From Gammaproteobacteria bacterium (GTDB lineage Bacteria > Pseudomonadota > Gammaproteobacteria > Thiohalobacterales > Thiohalobacteraceae): DNA of 61,623 nt. Below the pieces are notes generated by a model. That model was not told where the DNA came from, searched no databases, and was given only the letters and a program-made list of their open reading frames with translations. Of the stretch, positions 45,712-55,933 are shown piece after piece. The position numbers were made by a program, and so were the translations under genes. The stretch's first letter is position 1, and every line of letters begins with the position of its first letter. The stretch covers positions 1 to 61,623 of the forward strand of contig JAIOJV010000116.1 of assembly GCA_019911805.1 (NCBI GenBank), given 5' to 3'.

Positions 45712-46887
45712 GTGGCCGCGGAAGCCCGGGTCGGGTCCACCCACAACGACGGGGCGGGCCACCAGCGTTACCGGGAGATCCGCCGCGTCACCATCGTGGG
45801 TGCCTGGATCAATGCCGCGCTGGCGACCCTTAAACTGGCGTTTGGCTATCTCGCCCATTCACAGGCGTTGATCGCCGACGGTCTGCATTCACTCTCCGAT
45901 CTGGCCAGCGACTTCCTGCTGCTGTTCGCCGCCAAGCATGCGAGCCGCGACGCCGACGAAGACCACCCTTACGGACACGGGCGCATCGAGACCGTCTTCG
46001 GCATCGTCCAGGGGGCGATCCTCGGCGCGTTCGCCATCGGTATCGCCTACGATGCCGCCCAGCGCCTGCTCGAGCCGGCGCGACTGCTGCACCCCACCGT
46101 CGCGGCCCTCGCGGTCGCGGCGGTGTCGATCCTCGTCAAGGAGTTGCTGTACCGCTATACCATCAAGGCCGCACGTAAACTGCGCTCCAACATGTTGCGC
46201 GGCAATGCCTGGGATCACCGCAGTGACGCCATCTCCTCGGTCATCGTGCTGATCGGCGTGGCCGGTACGTTGCTGGGTGTGCCCTATCTCGATGCCCTGG
46301 CCGCGGTCGGCGTGGCGCTGATGATCATCAAGATCAGCTGGACGCTGATCTGGCAGAGCCTGCGCGAGCTGATCGACACGGCGCTGGATGCCGAGGTCGT
46401 CGAGCAGATCCACAATGAGATCCTGCAGGTCAACGGCGTGCGCCGGGCGCACACCCTGCGGACGCGCAAGAGCGGTGGCGACGCGCTGGTCGACGTGCAT
46501 ATCCAGGTGGCCCCGACGCTGAGCGTGTCCGAGGGGCACCGCATCGGCGAGAAGGCGCGCGAAGCGCTGATCGCGCATATCGAGGGGGTCGCCGACGTCA
46601 CGGTGCATATCGATCCGGAGGACGACGAGACCAGCTCGCCCAGCGATCATCTGCCCCTGCGCGACGAGATCCTCCAGCGGCTGCGCGGGTGTTGGCAGGC
46701 GCTCCCCGAGGCGGCCGCCATCGAGGACGTCACCCTGCATTATCTCGATGGCCGGATTCACGTCGACATCACCCTGCCCTTAGAATGTGTCGCCGACCGT
46801 GCGGCGGCGCGAGCCCTGACGGAGGCGTTCCGGCGTGCCACCGGGTCGCTGGCCGAGATCGGTGCGGTGAAGTTGCTCTTCCAGTGA
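45712..46887 (+). CDS. cation diffusion facilitator family transporter
   Basis: A 391-aa CDF protein with six membrane helices (about 25-220). HSLSDLASDFLLL (about 59-71) and DHRSDAISS supply the HxxxD and HxxxD metal sites, and a cytoplasmic C-terminal domain follows. It is extended by about 100 residues relative to FieF and has a second ferredoxin-like module. Starts at GTG 45712 with GGGGAG upstream, 3 bases after tusA, so probably in that operon. Metal unknown (Zn, Fe, Mn or Cd). Confidence 0.9.
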   Translation: MAAEARVGSTHNDGAGHQRYREIRRVTIVGAWINAALATLKLAFGYLAHSQALIADGLHSLSDLASDFLLLFAAKHASRDADEDHPYGHGRIETVFGIVQGAILGAFAIGIAYDAAQRLLEPARLLHPTVAALAVAAVSILVKELLYRYTIKAARKLRSNMLRGNAWDHRSDAISSVIVLIGVAGTLLGVPYLDALAAVGVALMIIKISWTLIWQSLRELIDTALDAEVVEQIHNEILQVNGVRRAHTLRTRKSGGDALVDVHIQVAPTLSVSEGHRIGEKAREALIAHIEGVADVTVHIDPEDDETSSPSDHLPLRDEILQRLRGCWQALPEAAAIEDVTLHYLDGRIHVDITLPLECVADRAAARALTEAFRRATGSLAEIGAVKLLFQ

Positions 46888-46888
46888 C

Positions 46889-46936
46889 CGCACCAACCCG
46901 ATGCAATTGTTGGCCACCGCGCACTATTTTGGTGCG
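46889..46936 (+). promoter_or_regulatory. two NtrC-binding sites upstream of glnA
   Basis: CGCACCAACCCGATGCA (46889-46905) and CGCACTATTTTGGTGCG (46920-46936) match the NtrC consensus TGCACC-N5-GGTGCA and are 31 bases apart, three helical turns, on the same face. Their distance of 65-110 bases from the sigma-54 site is right for an enhancer. Confidence 0.75.
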
Positions 46937-46998
46937 TCAGCCGCGCACGACTGTGAGGCATCTTTGACAAGTCACTGAATTATAATCATTTATTTCCG

Positions 46999-47014
46999 TG
47001 GCATGCTTCCTGCC
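46999..47014 (+). promoter_or_regulatory. sigma-54 promoter of glnA
   Basis: TGGCATGCTTCCTGCC has the essential GG (47000-47001) and GC (47012-47013) separated by ten bases, the -24/-12 pair. It leaves a leader of roughly 95 bases before the glnA ATG. Confidence 0.7.
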
Positions 47015-47119
47015 TTCACCCACGCAACGTTGGGCCGGCTGTTTGCACTGCCCCGGGCGTCCCGAAAAACACACCGTACATACAGCGATTGAATCATTAC
47101 CGCGTTGGAGAAAAACCCC

Positions 47120-48529
47120 ATGACCGCAGCCAAGGTACAGAAACTCATCAAGGACAATGGCGCCAAGTTCGTTGACCTGCGCTTCACCGATACCAAGGGC
47201 AAAGAGCAGCACGTGACCGTGCCGTCGGGCACCGTGGACGCCGGCTTCTTCAAGGACGGCAAGATGTTCGATGGCTCCAGTATCGCCGGCTGGAAAGGGA
47301 TCAACGAATCCGACATGGTGCTCATGCCGGACCCCGCCACCGGTGTCATGGACCCGTTCTCCGATGAGTCCACCCTGATTATTCGCTGCGACATCCTCGA
47401 ACCCAATACCATGAAGGGTTACGAGCGCGATCCGCGTTCGCTCGCGCGGCGCGCCGAGGCCTATCTGAAATCGACCGGTATTGCCGATGTCGCCTACTTC
47501 GGTCCGGAGAACGAATTCTTCATCTTCGACGACGTGCGCTGGGGTTCGAGCATCAGCGGATCGTTCTGCAAGGTCGATTCCAGCGAGGCCTCGTGGAACA
47601 CCGAGCGCGTCTACGAAGACGGCAACATGGGTCACCGCCCGACCGTCAAGGGGGGGTATTTTCCGGTCCCGCCGGTCGATTCGCTGCACGACCTGCGCGG
47701 TGCCATGTGCCTGGCCCTGGAAGAGATGGGGGTGGGCGTCGAGGTGCATCACCATGAGGTCGCGACCGCGGGCCAGTGCGAGATCGGCGTGACGTTCGGC
47801 ACCCTGGTGAAGAAGGCCGATGAGGTACAGATCCTGAAATACGTGATCCAGAATGTCGCCCATGCCTACGGCAAGACCGCGACCTTCATGCCCAAACCCC
47901 TGGTCGGCGACAATGGCAGCGGGATGCACGTGCATCTGTCGCTCGCCAAGGCCGGCAAGAACCTGTTCGCCGGCAACAAGTACGGCGGCCTGTCCGAATT
48001 GGCGCTGTATTACATCGGCGGCATCATCAAGCACGCCCGCGCCTTGAACGCCTTCACCAACCCGTCGACCAACTCCTACAAGCGCCTGGTCCCCGGTTTC
48101 GAGGCGCCGGTGATGCTGGCCTATTCCGCCCGCAACCGCTCTGCATCGATCCGCATCCCGTTCGTGTCCAATCCGAAGGGGCGGCGTGTCGAGGTGCGTT
48201 TCCCGGATTCGACCGCCAACCCATACCTGGCCTTCACGGCCATGATGATGGCCGGTCTGGACGGTATCCAGAACAAGCTCCACCCCGGCGACGCCATGGA
48301 CAAGGACCTCTACGACCTGCCGCCGGAAGAGGAAAAGAAGATCCCGCAGGTCTGTCATGCTCTGGATCAGGCGCTGGATGCCCTGGACGCCGACCGTGCG
48401 TTCCTCAAGGCCGGTGGCGTGTTCACGGATGACGTGATCGACAGCTATATCGCCTTGAAGATGCACGAGGTTACGCGTATCCGCATGACCACCCATCCGA
48501 TCGAGTTCGACATGTATTACAGCCTGTGA
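47120..48529 (+). CDS. glnA: glutamine synthetase, type I
   Basis: Assimilates ammonium into glutamine. The 469-aa protein from ATG 47120 (GGAG upstream) has [21 protein letters not shown], the ATP/glutamate sites [18 protein letters not shown], and the adenylylation-type loop DLYDLPPEE near the C-terminus, so activity is probably controlled by GlnE. Preceded by NtrC sites and a sigma-54 promoter. Confidence 0.99.
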   Translation: MTAAKVQKLIKDNGAKFVDLRFTDTKGKEQHVTVPSGTVDAGFFKDGKMFDGSSIAGWKGINESDMVLMPDPATGVMDPFSDESTLIIRCDILEPNTMKGYERDPRSLARRAEAYLKSTGIADVAYFGPENEFFIFDDVRWGSSISGSFCKVDSSEASWNTERVYEDGNMGHRPTVKGGYFPVPPVDSLHDLRGAMCLALEEMGVGVEVHHHEVATAGQCEIGVTFGTLVKKADEVQILKYVIQNVAHAYGKTATFMPKPLVGDNGSGMHVHLSLAKAGKNLFAGNKYGGLSELALYYIGGIIKHARALNAFTNPSTNSYKRLVPGFEAPVMLAYSARNRSASIRIPFVSNPKGRRVEVRFPDSTANPYLAFTAMMMAGLDGIQNKLHPGDAMDKDLYDLPPEEEKKIPQVCHALDQALDALDADRAFLKAGGVFTDDVIDSYIALKMHEVTRIRMTTHPIEFDMYYSL

Positions 48530-48540
48530 TGCCAGGGCGC

Positions 48541-48575
48541 GGGGCCGGGGGCGTTTTCTCCGGCCCTGCGGCCTG
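48541..48575 (+). terminator. probable glnA terminator
   Basis: GGGGCCGG ... CCGGCCC forms a GC-rich stem around GGGCGTTTTCT about 12 bases after the glnA stop. The U-tract is in the loop, so termination may be only partial. Confidence 0.45.
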
Positions 48576-48631
48576 CCCCTTTCGCCCGGATTGGTATTGC
48601 ATCCGCGTACGTCCGGATTTATGTTGACGGT

Positions 48632-49165
48632 ATGCGCAAATCACTCGTCTTCCTGCTGTTGTCCGGTCTTCCCCTGCTGGCGTCGGCCGCGATCTACAAA
48701 TGGATGGACGCCGACGGTACGGTACATTTCAGTGATACGCCGAAAGACGGGGCCGAAGAGGTGCATGTCGCGCCCCCGCAGACTTATTCCGCGCCCGAGG
48801 TCGCACCGATCACCCCGCGGCCCGTCGAGCCGCAGGCGCCGGCCGCCTACGAACGCTTCGAACTGCTGGCGCCGACCGACGACGCGACGCTGCGCGAGAA
48901 CAGCGGCGCCATTACCCTGAGCTTCGCCGTCGAGCCCCCGCTCAAGACCCGTGCAGGCCACCGCTTGGTGGTGCTCCTCGACGGCAAGGCCGTGTCCGAG
49001 GGCAAGTCCGCGACCCTGACGCTGGAGAATGTCGATCGCGGCAGCCACAGCCTGCAAGGCGAGATCGTCGATAGCCGCGGCACGGTCCTGACCCGCAGCC
49101 CGTCCATCACGGTGCATCTGCTCCGTCATTCCATCCTCTCCCCGCCCTCTTCCGCCGCACCCTGA
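48632..49165 (+). CDS. DUF4124 domain periplasmic protein
   Basis: The 177-aa protein has a signal peptide MRKSLVFLLLSGLPLLASAA followed by IYKWMDADGTVHFSDTP, the DUF4124 signature, then a Pro-rich linker and a beta-rich C-terminal domain. The gene sits between glnA and ntrB in many Gammaproteobacteria; its role is unknown. Confidence 0.85.
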   Translation: MRKSLVFLLLSGLPLLASAAIYKWMDADGTVHFSDTPKDGAEEVHVAPPQTYSAPEVAPITPRPVEPQAPAAYERFELLAPTDDATLRENSGAITLSFAVEPPLKTRAGHRLVVLLDGKAVSEGKSATLTLENVDRGSHSLQGEIVDSRGTVLTRSPSITVHLLRHSILSPPSSAAP

Positions 49166-49507
49166 GTTGCGCGTTCGTCCGGCAACGGCCGCACCGTCGT
49201 GCACTATAATGGTGCGTGGCCGTCGTACGCGGACGCGCACGGCCCCCGCTTGTTGTCAGATCCGTCCACGGAGCTACACGTAAAGGACGGACCATGGCTA
49301 GGCGGTATACCGGCGCTCATCATCCGCCAGCGGCCCCGTAGCCGCTTGAGCAAACTATTGGATTTCAGCGAGTTTCGTATGTTTTTACGGTTGAGTCGAT
49401 TTTTATGTTCACGCATAACATCCTGTTTTGAGTGACTTCGCGACGAGCACGATGCCCAGGCCGGCCGGCACCCCGGCCGTTGGTTTGCTTCTTGCTATGG
49501 ACCCGGT
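49166..49507. promoter_or_regulatory. ntrB upstream region with NtrC site
   Basis: TGCACTATAATGGTGCG (49200-49216) is a near-perfect NtrC site (TGCACC-N5-GGTGCA) with a TATAAT-like centre, so NtrC could repress or activate ntrBC. The following 290 bases contain an AT-rich part (about 49350-49430) with no gene. A GG-N10-GC pair at 49482-49495 is discussed under rejected items. Confidence 0.6.
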
Positions 49508-50579
49508 ATGAACGCTCGCCCCCAGAGTCCGCGCCACCAGGGACACCGCATCCTCGAGGGTCTCAGTACGGCGGTGCTGGTGTTCGGCGGGGCACTGCGG
49601 CTGGAGTACCTCAACCCGGCGGCGGAGATGTTGCTCGCCGTGAGCGCGCGTCAGGCCGCCGGTCGGCGGCTGGGCGAGGTCGTCCCGGGCGCCGACGAAC
49701 TCGCCCGGAGGATCGAGCAGACCCTGCAGGGCGAACGAACCTGCACCGAGCGCGAGCTGCACCTGCATACACCGTCTGGCCAGGACATCATTGTTGACTG
49801 TACGGTGACCCCGCTGGTCGACCCGCAGGGTGGTTCACAGGCGCTGGTCGAGCTGGTGCAGATCGATCGTCACCTGCGTATCGCCCGGGAAGAAAGTCTG
49901 CTGGAGCAGCATCAGGCGGCGCGCCAGCTGGTGCGCGGCCTCGCCCACGAGATCAAGAACCCCCTCGGCGGCCTGCGCGGTGCGGCGCAGTTGCTGGAGC
50001 GCGAGCTCGACCGGGAAGAGCTCAAGGAATACACCCGGATCATCATGGCCGAGGCCGACCGCCTGCGCGCCCTGGTCAATCGTATGCTGGGCCCCAACCA
50101 CGTGCCGCAGCGCCGTCGCTGCAACATCCACCAGGTCCTCGAGCACGTGCGCACGCTGGTCGACGTCGAGGGCAACCCCGGGCTGGACCTGGCGCGCGAT
50201 TACGACCCCAGCATCCCCGACTTTCCGGCCGACCGCGAACAGCTGATCCAGGCGGTGCTCAACATCGTCCGCAATGCCGTGCAGGCACTGGCCGGCAGCG
50301 GCCGGATCCTCATCCGCACGCGGGCGCAGCGCCAGATCACCATCGGCGCTCACCGCCACAAGCTGGTGGCGCGTGTCGATGTGATCGACGACGGACCGGG
50401 TGTACCACCCGAATTGCAGGAAACCCTGTTCTATCCGCTGGTGACCGGCCATGCCGAAGGCGTCGGCCTCGGTCTGTCGATCGCGCAGGCACTGGTCAAC
50501 CGGCACGGCGGCATCATCGAGTGCGCCAGCCGGCCGGGCCATACCGAATTCACCATCCTGCTGCCCCTGGAGCCCATGG

Positions 50580-50596
<17 letters not shown>
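49508..50596 (+). CDS. ntrB: nitrogen regulation sensor histidine kinase NtrB
   Basis: Kinase/phosphatase of NtrC, controlled by PII protein. The 362-aa protein has an N-terminal PAS domain (about 15-120), the H-box GLAHEIKNPLGG (His147) and the ATP-binding DDGPGVPPELQE and GLGLSIAQALV motifs. It overlaps ntrC by 17 bases. No clear Shine-Dalgarno sequence before ATG 49508. Confidence 0.97.
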
Positions 50597-52004
<1,408 letters not shown>

Positions 52005-52202
52005 CGGGCCCCGCAGTCCAACGAGGTTGTGCACCTGAATCGGACGCCAGCCCCGGCGGTGAGTAGGGCGGTCGTTTGGCCAGCCGACGATGGATGGCGG
52101 GCGTGCGGTTCTCAGGAGCTCGCCGGTGTCCGGGCGGGATGGCGCTTCCTTTTTAAGTACGGGTCACAGTGGCCTTGGCTGCGCACAGTGGCGCACAAAA
52201 CA

Positions 52203-52227
52203 GACGGCCCGCCGGAGGCGGGCCGTC
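52203..52227. terminator. bidirectional terminator hairpin
   Basis: GACGGCCCGCC, loop GGA, GGCGGGCCGTC: a perfect 11-bp GC-rich stem between the convergent ntrC and prepilin genes. On the minus strand it follows a stretch of mixed sequence; on the plus strand it is preceded by AAAACA. No long U-tract, but position and strength favour a shared terminator. Confidence 0.7.
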
Positions 52228-52254
52228 ATGCGTGCCGAAGCGGTGGGTGGTCGG

Positions 52255-52863
52255 TCAGATCATTACGCGCAACTGCACGAAGACGCCGGTCGCCGGGTAG
52301 TTTCCACCAGCACAGCCGCCAGCACAGAACACGGTGCCGGTGCCGCCGACGCCGTCGTCGAGTTCACGGTCGAGGCGCGCGGCAACATCGCCGGGAACAT
52401 TTTCCAATGCAACCCAAATACCGGTCCGTGTGCCGTGCGTCCCACTGTAAGCGCCCTGCACACGACCTCCGTAGGCGTGATTGGGGTTGGCATTGGCACC
52501 CTGCTGCGTGGGGTCGCCGGAGATCAGGTTGGCATAGCGCAGCTGCTGCCAGAGCCGGCAGGACTCCTCCGCCGCCGTCGCACAGGTGTTCCCGTCGACC
52601 CGCCCATTACCATTACCACCGCGCGCCGCCGGGTTCACCTGTGTTCGGGCAGCGGCAGTTGTCATGTCGCCTGGCAAGGCCCCGAAGCGATCCTGGAAGC
52701 TGTAGATGGCCGCGGCATAGGATTGCACGTCGCTCTGCAGGTTCTTGAATTTGGCGTTCGCGATCATCTCCTGGCCCTTCAGCACGCCGCCGAGCAGCAG
52801 GCCGATGATGACCAGGACGATGGCGATCTCCACCAGGGTGAAACCGGATTGGTGCTTGTTCAT
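52255..52863 (-). CDS. type IV prepilin-like protein 1
   Basis: The 202-aa protein begins MNKHQSG then FTLVEIAIVLVIIGLLLGGV, the class III prepilin signal cleaved after Gly7 and methylated at Phe8, with the conserved Glu5 of the mature form. The globular part holds two Cys pairs and Gly/Asn-rich loops. Probably a major or minor pilin of the MSHA-like system. Last gene of the operon; 277 bases of word-repeat spacer separate it from the next. Confidence 0.85.
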   Translation of the reverse strand: MNKHQSGFTLVEIAIVLVIIGLLLGGVLKGQEMIANAKFKNLQSDVQSYAAAIYSFQDRFGALPGDMTTAAARTQVNPAARGGNGNGRVDGNTCATAAEESCRLWQQLRYANLISGDPTQQGANANPNHAYGGRVQGAYSGTHGTRTGIWVALENVPGDVAARLDRELDDGVGGTGTVFCAGGCAGGNYPATGVFVQLRVMI

Positions 52864-53140
52864 GCTGTGTACTCCCTTTCCCTGAAATGACTCATGTTGG
52901 TGGGCGTGGTATTTCCGTGGCCGCGCCGCGTAGCGGGTTAGCGGCACCGCCTTAGAAATCTTTGAACCTGAGAACTGCATTTGCCACGGGAAAACATGGA
53001 CAAGATCAGTTGCTTCACCCAACAGCCCTCCTCACCTGCCAGGTGCTGAGCCGTCGCCTTGCGACGCTGTTTCATCTTCGTGTCTTCCGTGTGCTTCCGT
53101 GGCTGTAGTGAGTTTTTCAGGTTGACTGAATTCAACCGGC
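52864..53140. repeat. inverted word-repeat spacer between two prepilin genes
   Basis: Degenerate TTTCCGTGGCCGCG, GCCACGGGAAAACATGGACA (52981-53000) and GTGTCTTCCGTGTGCTTCCG (53084-53103) words of the CACGGAAGCACACGGAA family. The pairing is looser than in the atp operon. No gene. Confidence 0.6.
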
Positions 53141-53872
53141 TCAGGGCAGCGTCCCGGCTGCGACCATGCGGCTGAACAGCACACCGGGCGGGACCCAGGT
53201 CAGCAGATCGTCGAAGCCGGCGGTGCTCTGCACGTAGCCGGCGTCCGTGAAGCAGCGGTCGTTGTCGCGGTTCTCCGGTTCCAGTGTGCCGCCGTACCGG
53301 TTCTTGCCTTCGGAGACGACGATGGCCGGCAGCTGTGCACCGAATTGGCGGGTGCCGCCGCAGCCGGCGCCGTCCCAGACCTCGAGGTTGCCATTGCCAC
53401 CGATGCTCGCCGGCGTGCCCAATGTGAAGGTCCCCGTGTAGGCGCCGTTGACGGCATAGATCCAGGCCCGGCCCCAGGCGTCTGTTGCGGATACACCGAG
53501 CAGCCCATACGGCAGGCCGCCGACGTTGCGCTGATTGGCGCCGCCGTTGCAGGCACCCGGGCCCGGCTGGCCGTCCCCGTTGGTGTCGTGGCAGGGCAGG
53601 CTGCCATTGACGACCGCATAGCCGATCAGCGCCTCGCGGATCGTCTCCAGCGCCGCCTGCGTTTCCTTGCGCCGGTCGTTCTCCAACTGGGTACCGAGCG
53701 GGAGCAGCAGACCGCCGAGCAGCAGCCCGATGATGACCAGCACCACGGCCATCTCGACCAGGGTGAAGCCGTCGTCGCCGTTGGCAATGGCAGGCAGCGC
53801 CGATAATCCGCGCCACCGCCTGTGCCGGTCTGTCGTGCCGCGACGTTGTTCGTGGTGCGATACCTGTCTCAT
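53141..53872 (-). CDS. type IV prepilin-like protein 2
   Basis: A 243-aa protein with NGDDG-FTLVEMAVVLVIIGLLLGG (cleavage at about residue 34-35). The leader of ~34 residues is long, so a shorter start may be used, though ATG 53872 overlaps the upstream stop (ATGA), favouring it. The mature domain contains a NGSLPCHDTNGDGQPGPGAC loop that is reminiscent of minor pilins with metal-binding loops. Operon partner of the PilX-like gene. Confidence 0.8.
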   Translation of the reverse strand: MRQVSHHEQRRGTTDRHRRWRGLSALPAIANGDDGFTLVEMAVVLVIIGLLLGGLLLPLGTQLENDRRKETQAALETIREALIGYAVVNGSLPCHDTNGDGQPGPGACNGGANQRNVGGLPYGLLGVSATDAWGRAWIYAVNGAYTGTFTLGTPASIGGNGNLEVWDGAGCGGTRQFGAQLPAIVVSEGKNRYGGTLEPENRDNDRCFTDAGYVQSTAGFDDLLTWVPPGVLFSRMVAAGTLP

Positions 53873-54594
53873 GGCGGCAGCGGGTCTCCATTGATGTTTT
53901 CCAGCTGGGTCTTATAAGCGTTCAAGGAAACCCAGACGACCAGATCGTCGAATGGGCCGCCGGCCATGGCGGGATCGTCGGTCGACACCCGCTGGAGCAA
54001 GAGGGTGGTACCCGTGCGGTTGATTTCCTCGTCCCCATGACCGGGCGGTGGATTGGGCAGGGTGGCGCCATCCGCGTGGGTCGCGCCGTAGCCATTGGCA
54101 CCGTGCGAGATGACTGCGGCCGGGCTGTCGCTGGTCAGATCATAGGGATTGCCGAGCTGGTCGTACCCTTGGACCCGGATGTCACCGGCCATGCCGGCGG
54201 TGATGGTGCAACTGCCGCTGCCGGCAAAATCCGGGTCGACGACGTAGCGCAGACGCCGTCCCCAGACATCCGTCACGCCAAGGTTGAGCGTCGCCCAGGG
54301 GAGAAAGCCGGCCACCGGCGCGCCGCTGCCGCAGCTAGCCTGCGCCAGTCCGTCGCCGCTGAGGTCGGGACAGGGCAGGCAGTTGCCGTTGATCAGGCTA
54401 TGGCCGAGCAGCGCTGCGCGCACCGCGCCGAGGTCTTGCGCCACCGCCACGTTGTGCGACGGGCGCGAATCGTTCTTGTTGAGTTTGGTGAGCAGCAGCG
54501 TGGCCGAGCCCAGGATCAGGATCAGCAGCATGATGAGAACCACCACGCCGCTCTGCTGACGCAGGCAAGACCGGGGTGCCTGTGCCGGCAGCAT
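53869..54594 (-). CDS. PilX-like / minor pseudopilin membrane protein
   Basis: A 241-aa protein with RQQSGVVVLIMLLILILGSA (about 12-31), a PilX-type N-terminal helix lacking the usual FTLxE sequence but beginning at SG-V, so processing by prepilin peptidase is uncertain. The extracellular part repeats features of prepilin 2 (CLPCPDLSGDG and a VWGRRLRYVVDP block), which suggests duplication within the operon. Confidence 0.75.
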   Translation of the reverse strand: MLPAQAPRSCLRQQSGVVVLIMLLILILGSATLLLTKLNKNDSRPSHNVAVAQDLGAVRAALLGHSLINGNCLPCPDLSGDGLAQASCGSGAPVAGFLPWATLNLGVTDVWGRRLRYVVDPDFAGSGSCTITAGMAGDIRVQGYDQLGNPYDLTSDSPAAVISHGANGYGATHADGATLPNPPPGHGDEEINRTGTTLLLQRVSTDDPAMAGGPFDDLVVWVSLNAYKTQLENINGDPLPP

Positions 54595-54596
54595 GA

Positions 54597-55136
54597 TCAG
54601 CCGTGTCCGTCCGGGGTCCCGGGGCTACCCGGGGCGGTGACGGATCCGGTGGCGGCGTCGGTGGGCGGCGGAGCCGGTGCGTCGGTCGGTGCGTTGGTCG
54701 ACGTCGGGGCGGAATCCGGGTCCCGATCCGGGCCGCGATCCTGTGGCCGCGCATAGCCCTCGAAGATCTCACCGCTGGTCCGGTCGAGGACCTGTCCGGG
54801 CTTGAGCAGCCGTACACCATCGTGCCAGTCGAGTCGGACCCGGCCATCCTGTTGCAGCTGCGCAGGATCATCGGGACCGGTGCGCACCCCGTTCAGCCAC
54901 ACCAGGCGTTTGCCGTCGCTGCCGACGACACTGCCGTTGACCATCAGCTGGTCGCTGGCCTCGGCCCGCGCCGGGAGCTCCGCGTCGGCGACCGGTACCC
55001 TGCCCGCGCGCACGGCATCGATGCGGGCGCGCTCGGCGGGGGTGGTGAACAACCGGCCAAGATCATCGGCCACCGCCAGACTGCCGATGCCCAGACCGAG
55101 ACACAGCAGCAGGACGGCGTGGCGTTGTGGATTCAT
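54597..55136 (-). CDS. MshK-like periplasmic pilus assembly protein
   Basis: The 179-aa protein has a signal peptide (MNPQRHAVLLLCLGLGIGSL, cleaved near AVA-DD), then LMVNGSVVGSDGKRLVWLNG (about 84-103), the small SH3-like domain of MshK/PilP-type proteins, and ends in a Pro/Thr-rich disordered tail. Located after the PilO-like gene, as MshK is in Vibrio. Confidence 0.6.
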   Translation of the reverse strand: MNPQRHAVLLLCLGLGIGSLAVADDLGRLFTTPAERARIDAVRAGRVPVADAELPARAEASDQLMVNGSVVGSDGKRLVWLNGVRTGPDDPAQLQQDGRVRLDWHDGVRLLKPGQVLDRTSGEIFEGYARPQDRGPDRDPDSAPTSTNAPTDAPAPPPTDAATGSVTAPGSPGTPDGHG

Positions 55137-55303
55137 TTTCAAAAACCGCAGGCGCCACGGAAGCACACGGCAACACACGGAGCAGGCCATAGGCGTCGTA
55201 CCGGCACCCCCATCATCCGGAGGACGGTAAACGGCCGCCACAGAACCACCCCGTGATTCTGTGCCTGCCGCGCACTGCCGTGGCTGCCATGATGTGCCGA
55301 TGG

Positions 55304-55933
55304 TCATTGCGCTTCCCCATACGCGACGGTCTCCGCCGCGTCCAGGCTGTACCAGCGCAGCGCACAATCGGCGCTGACATTGGCCTCCTCCAGGCTGATG
55401 TCACCGTCACGCGGACGGCGCAGGCTGCAGGCGGTAAGGTCGAACAGGCCTCCGTGGCGGGCCTCGAGCCGCGCCAGAAAGCGTGGCAGGTCACCCTCGT
55501 GACGCAGTTCCAGGACCAGCTTCATCGGGCTCACGTACAGGGTATAGGTACCCTCCGATGTGGCCCCCGATACTGCAGTGGGGGCGGCACGGCGTGGCTC
55601 CAGTTCATAGCGGATGGCAACCAGGCCGGCCTGCGCGGCGGCGGCACGCAGGTCCTCGATCCAGCGCAGTCGTGGCTCCGGGCCGACGAAGCCCTGTTCG
55701 CGCAGGCGTGTGAAGTACTGCGCGTCGGTTTGCAGGATCTGTCCGGCCTCGCGTGTAGCGCGATAGTCACGCACGCTCGCCTGCAATTGTTGTTGGGAGG
55801 TTTGGCGTGCCTGTTCCATGCGTGAGCTGAAGGCACCGGCCGCGACCATCAGGATGAGCAGGCCGAGCCACAGCGCGCCGCTGCTGAGCAGCGGTTGACG
55901 CAGTTCGGTGTACATTGCCTTAAGGTCGGCCAT
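55304..55933 (-). CDS. MshJ/PilO-like pilus alignment protein
   Basis: A 209-aa bitopic membrane protein: helix at about 20-37 (LWLGLLILMVAAGAF), coiled coil (about 40-75) and a periplasmic ferredoxin-like domain. ATG 55933 overlaps the previous gene by 14 bases. PilO/MshJ proteins link the inner-membrane platform to the periplasmic parts. Assignment is by topology and position. Confidence 0.65.
   Translation of the reverse strand: MADLKAMYTELRQPLLSSGALWLGLLILMVAAGAFSSRMEQARQTSQQQLQASVRDYRATREAGQILQTDAQYFTRLREQGFVGPEPRLRWIEDLRAAAAQAGLVAIRYELEPRRAAPTAVSGATSEGTYTLYVSPMKLVLELRHEGDLPRFLARLEARHGGLFDLTACSLRRPRDGDISLEEANVSADCALRWYSLDAAETVAYGEAQ

Noticed and set aside
46964-46985. TTGACA and TATAAT upstream of glnA as a sigma-70 promoter
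   Set aside because: The two hexamers are only 11 bases apart; 17 is needed. One of them could belong to another promoter, but the pair is not usable.
49482-49495. GG-N10-GC pair as a sigma-54 promoter for ntrB
   Set aside because: Transcription would start at or next to the ATG, leaving no leader or ribosome-binding site; the match is probably chance.
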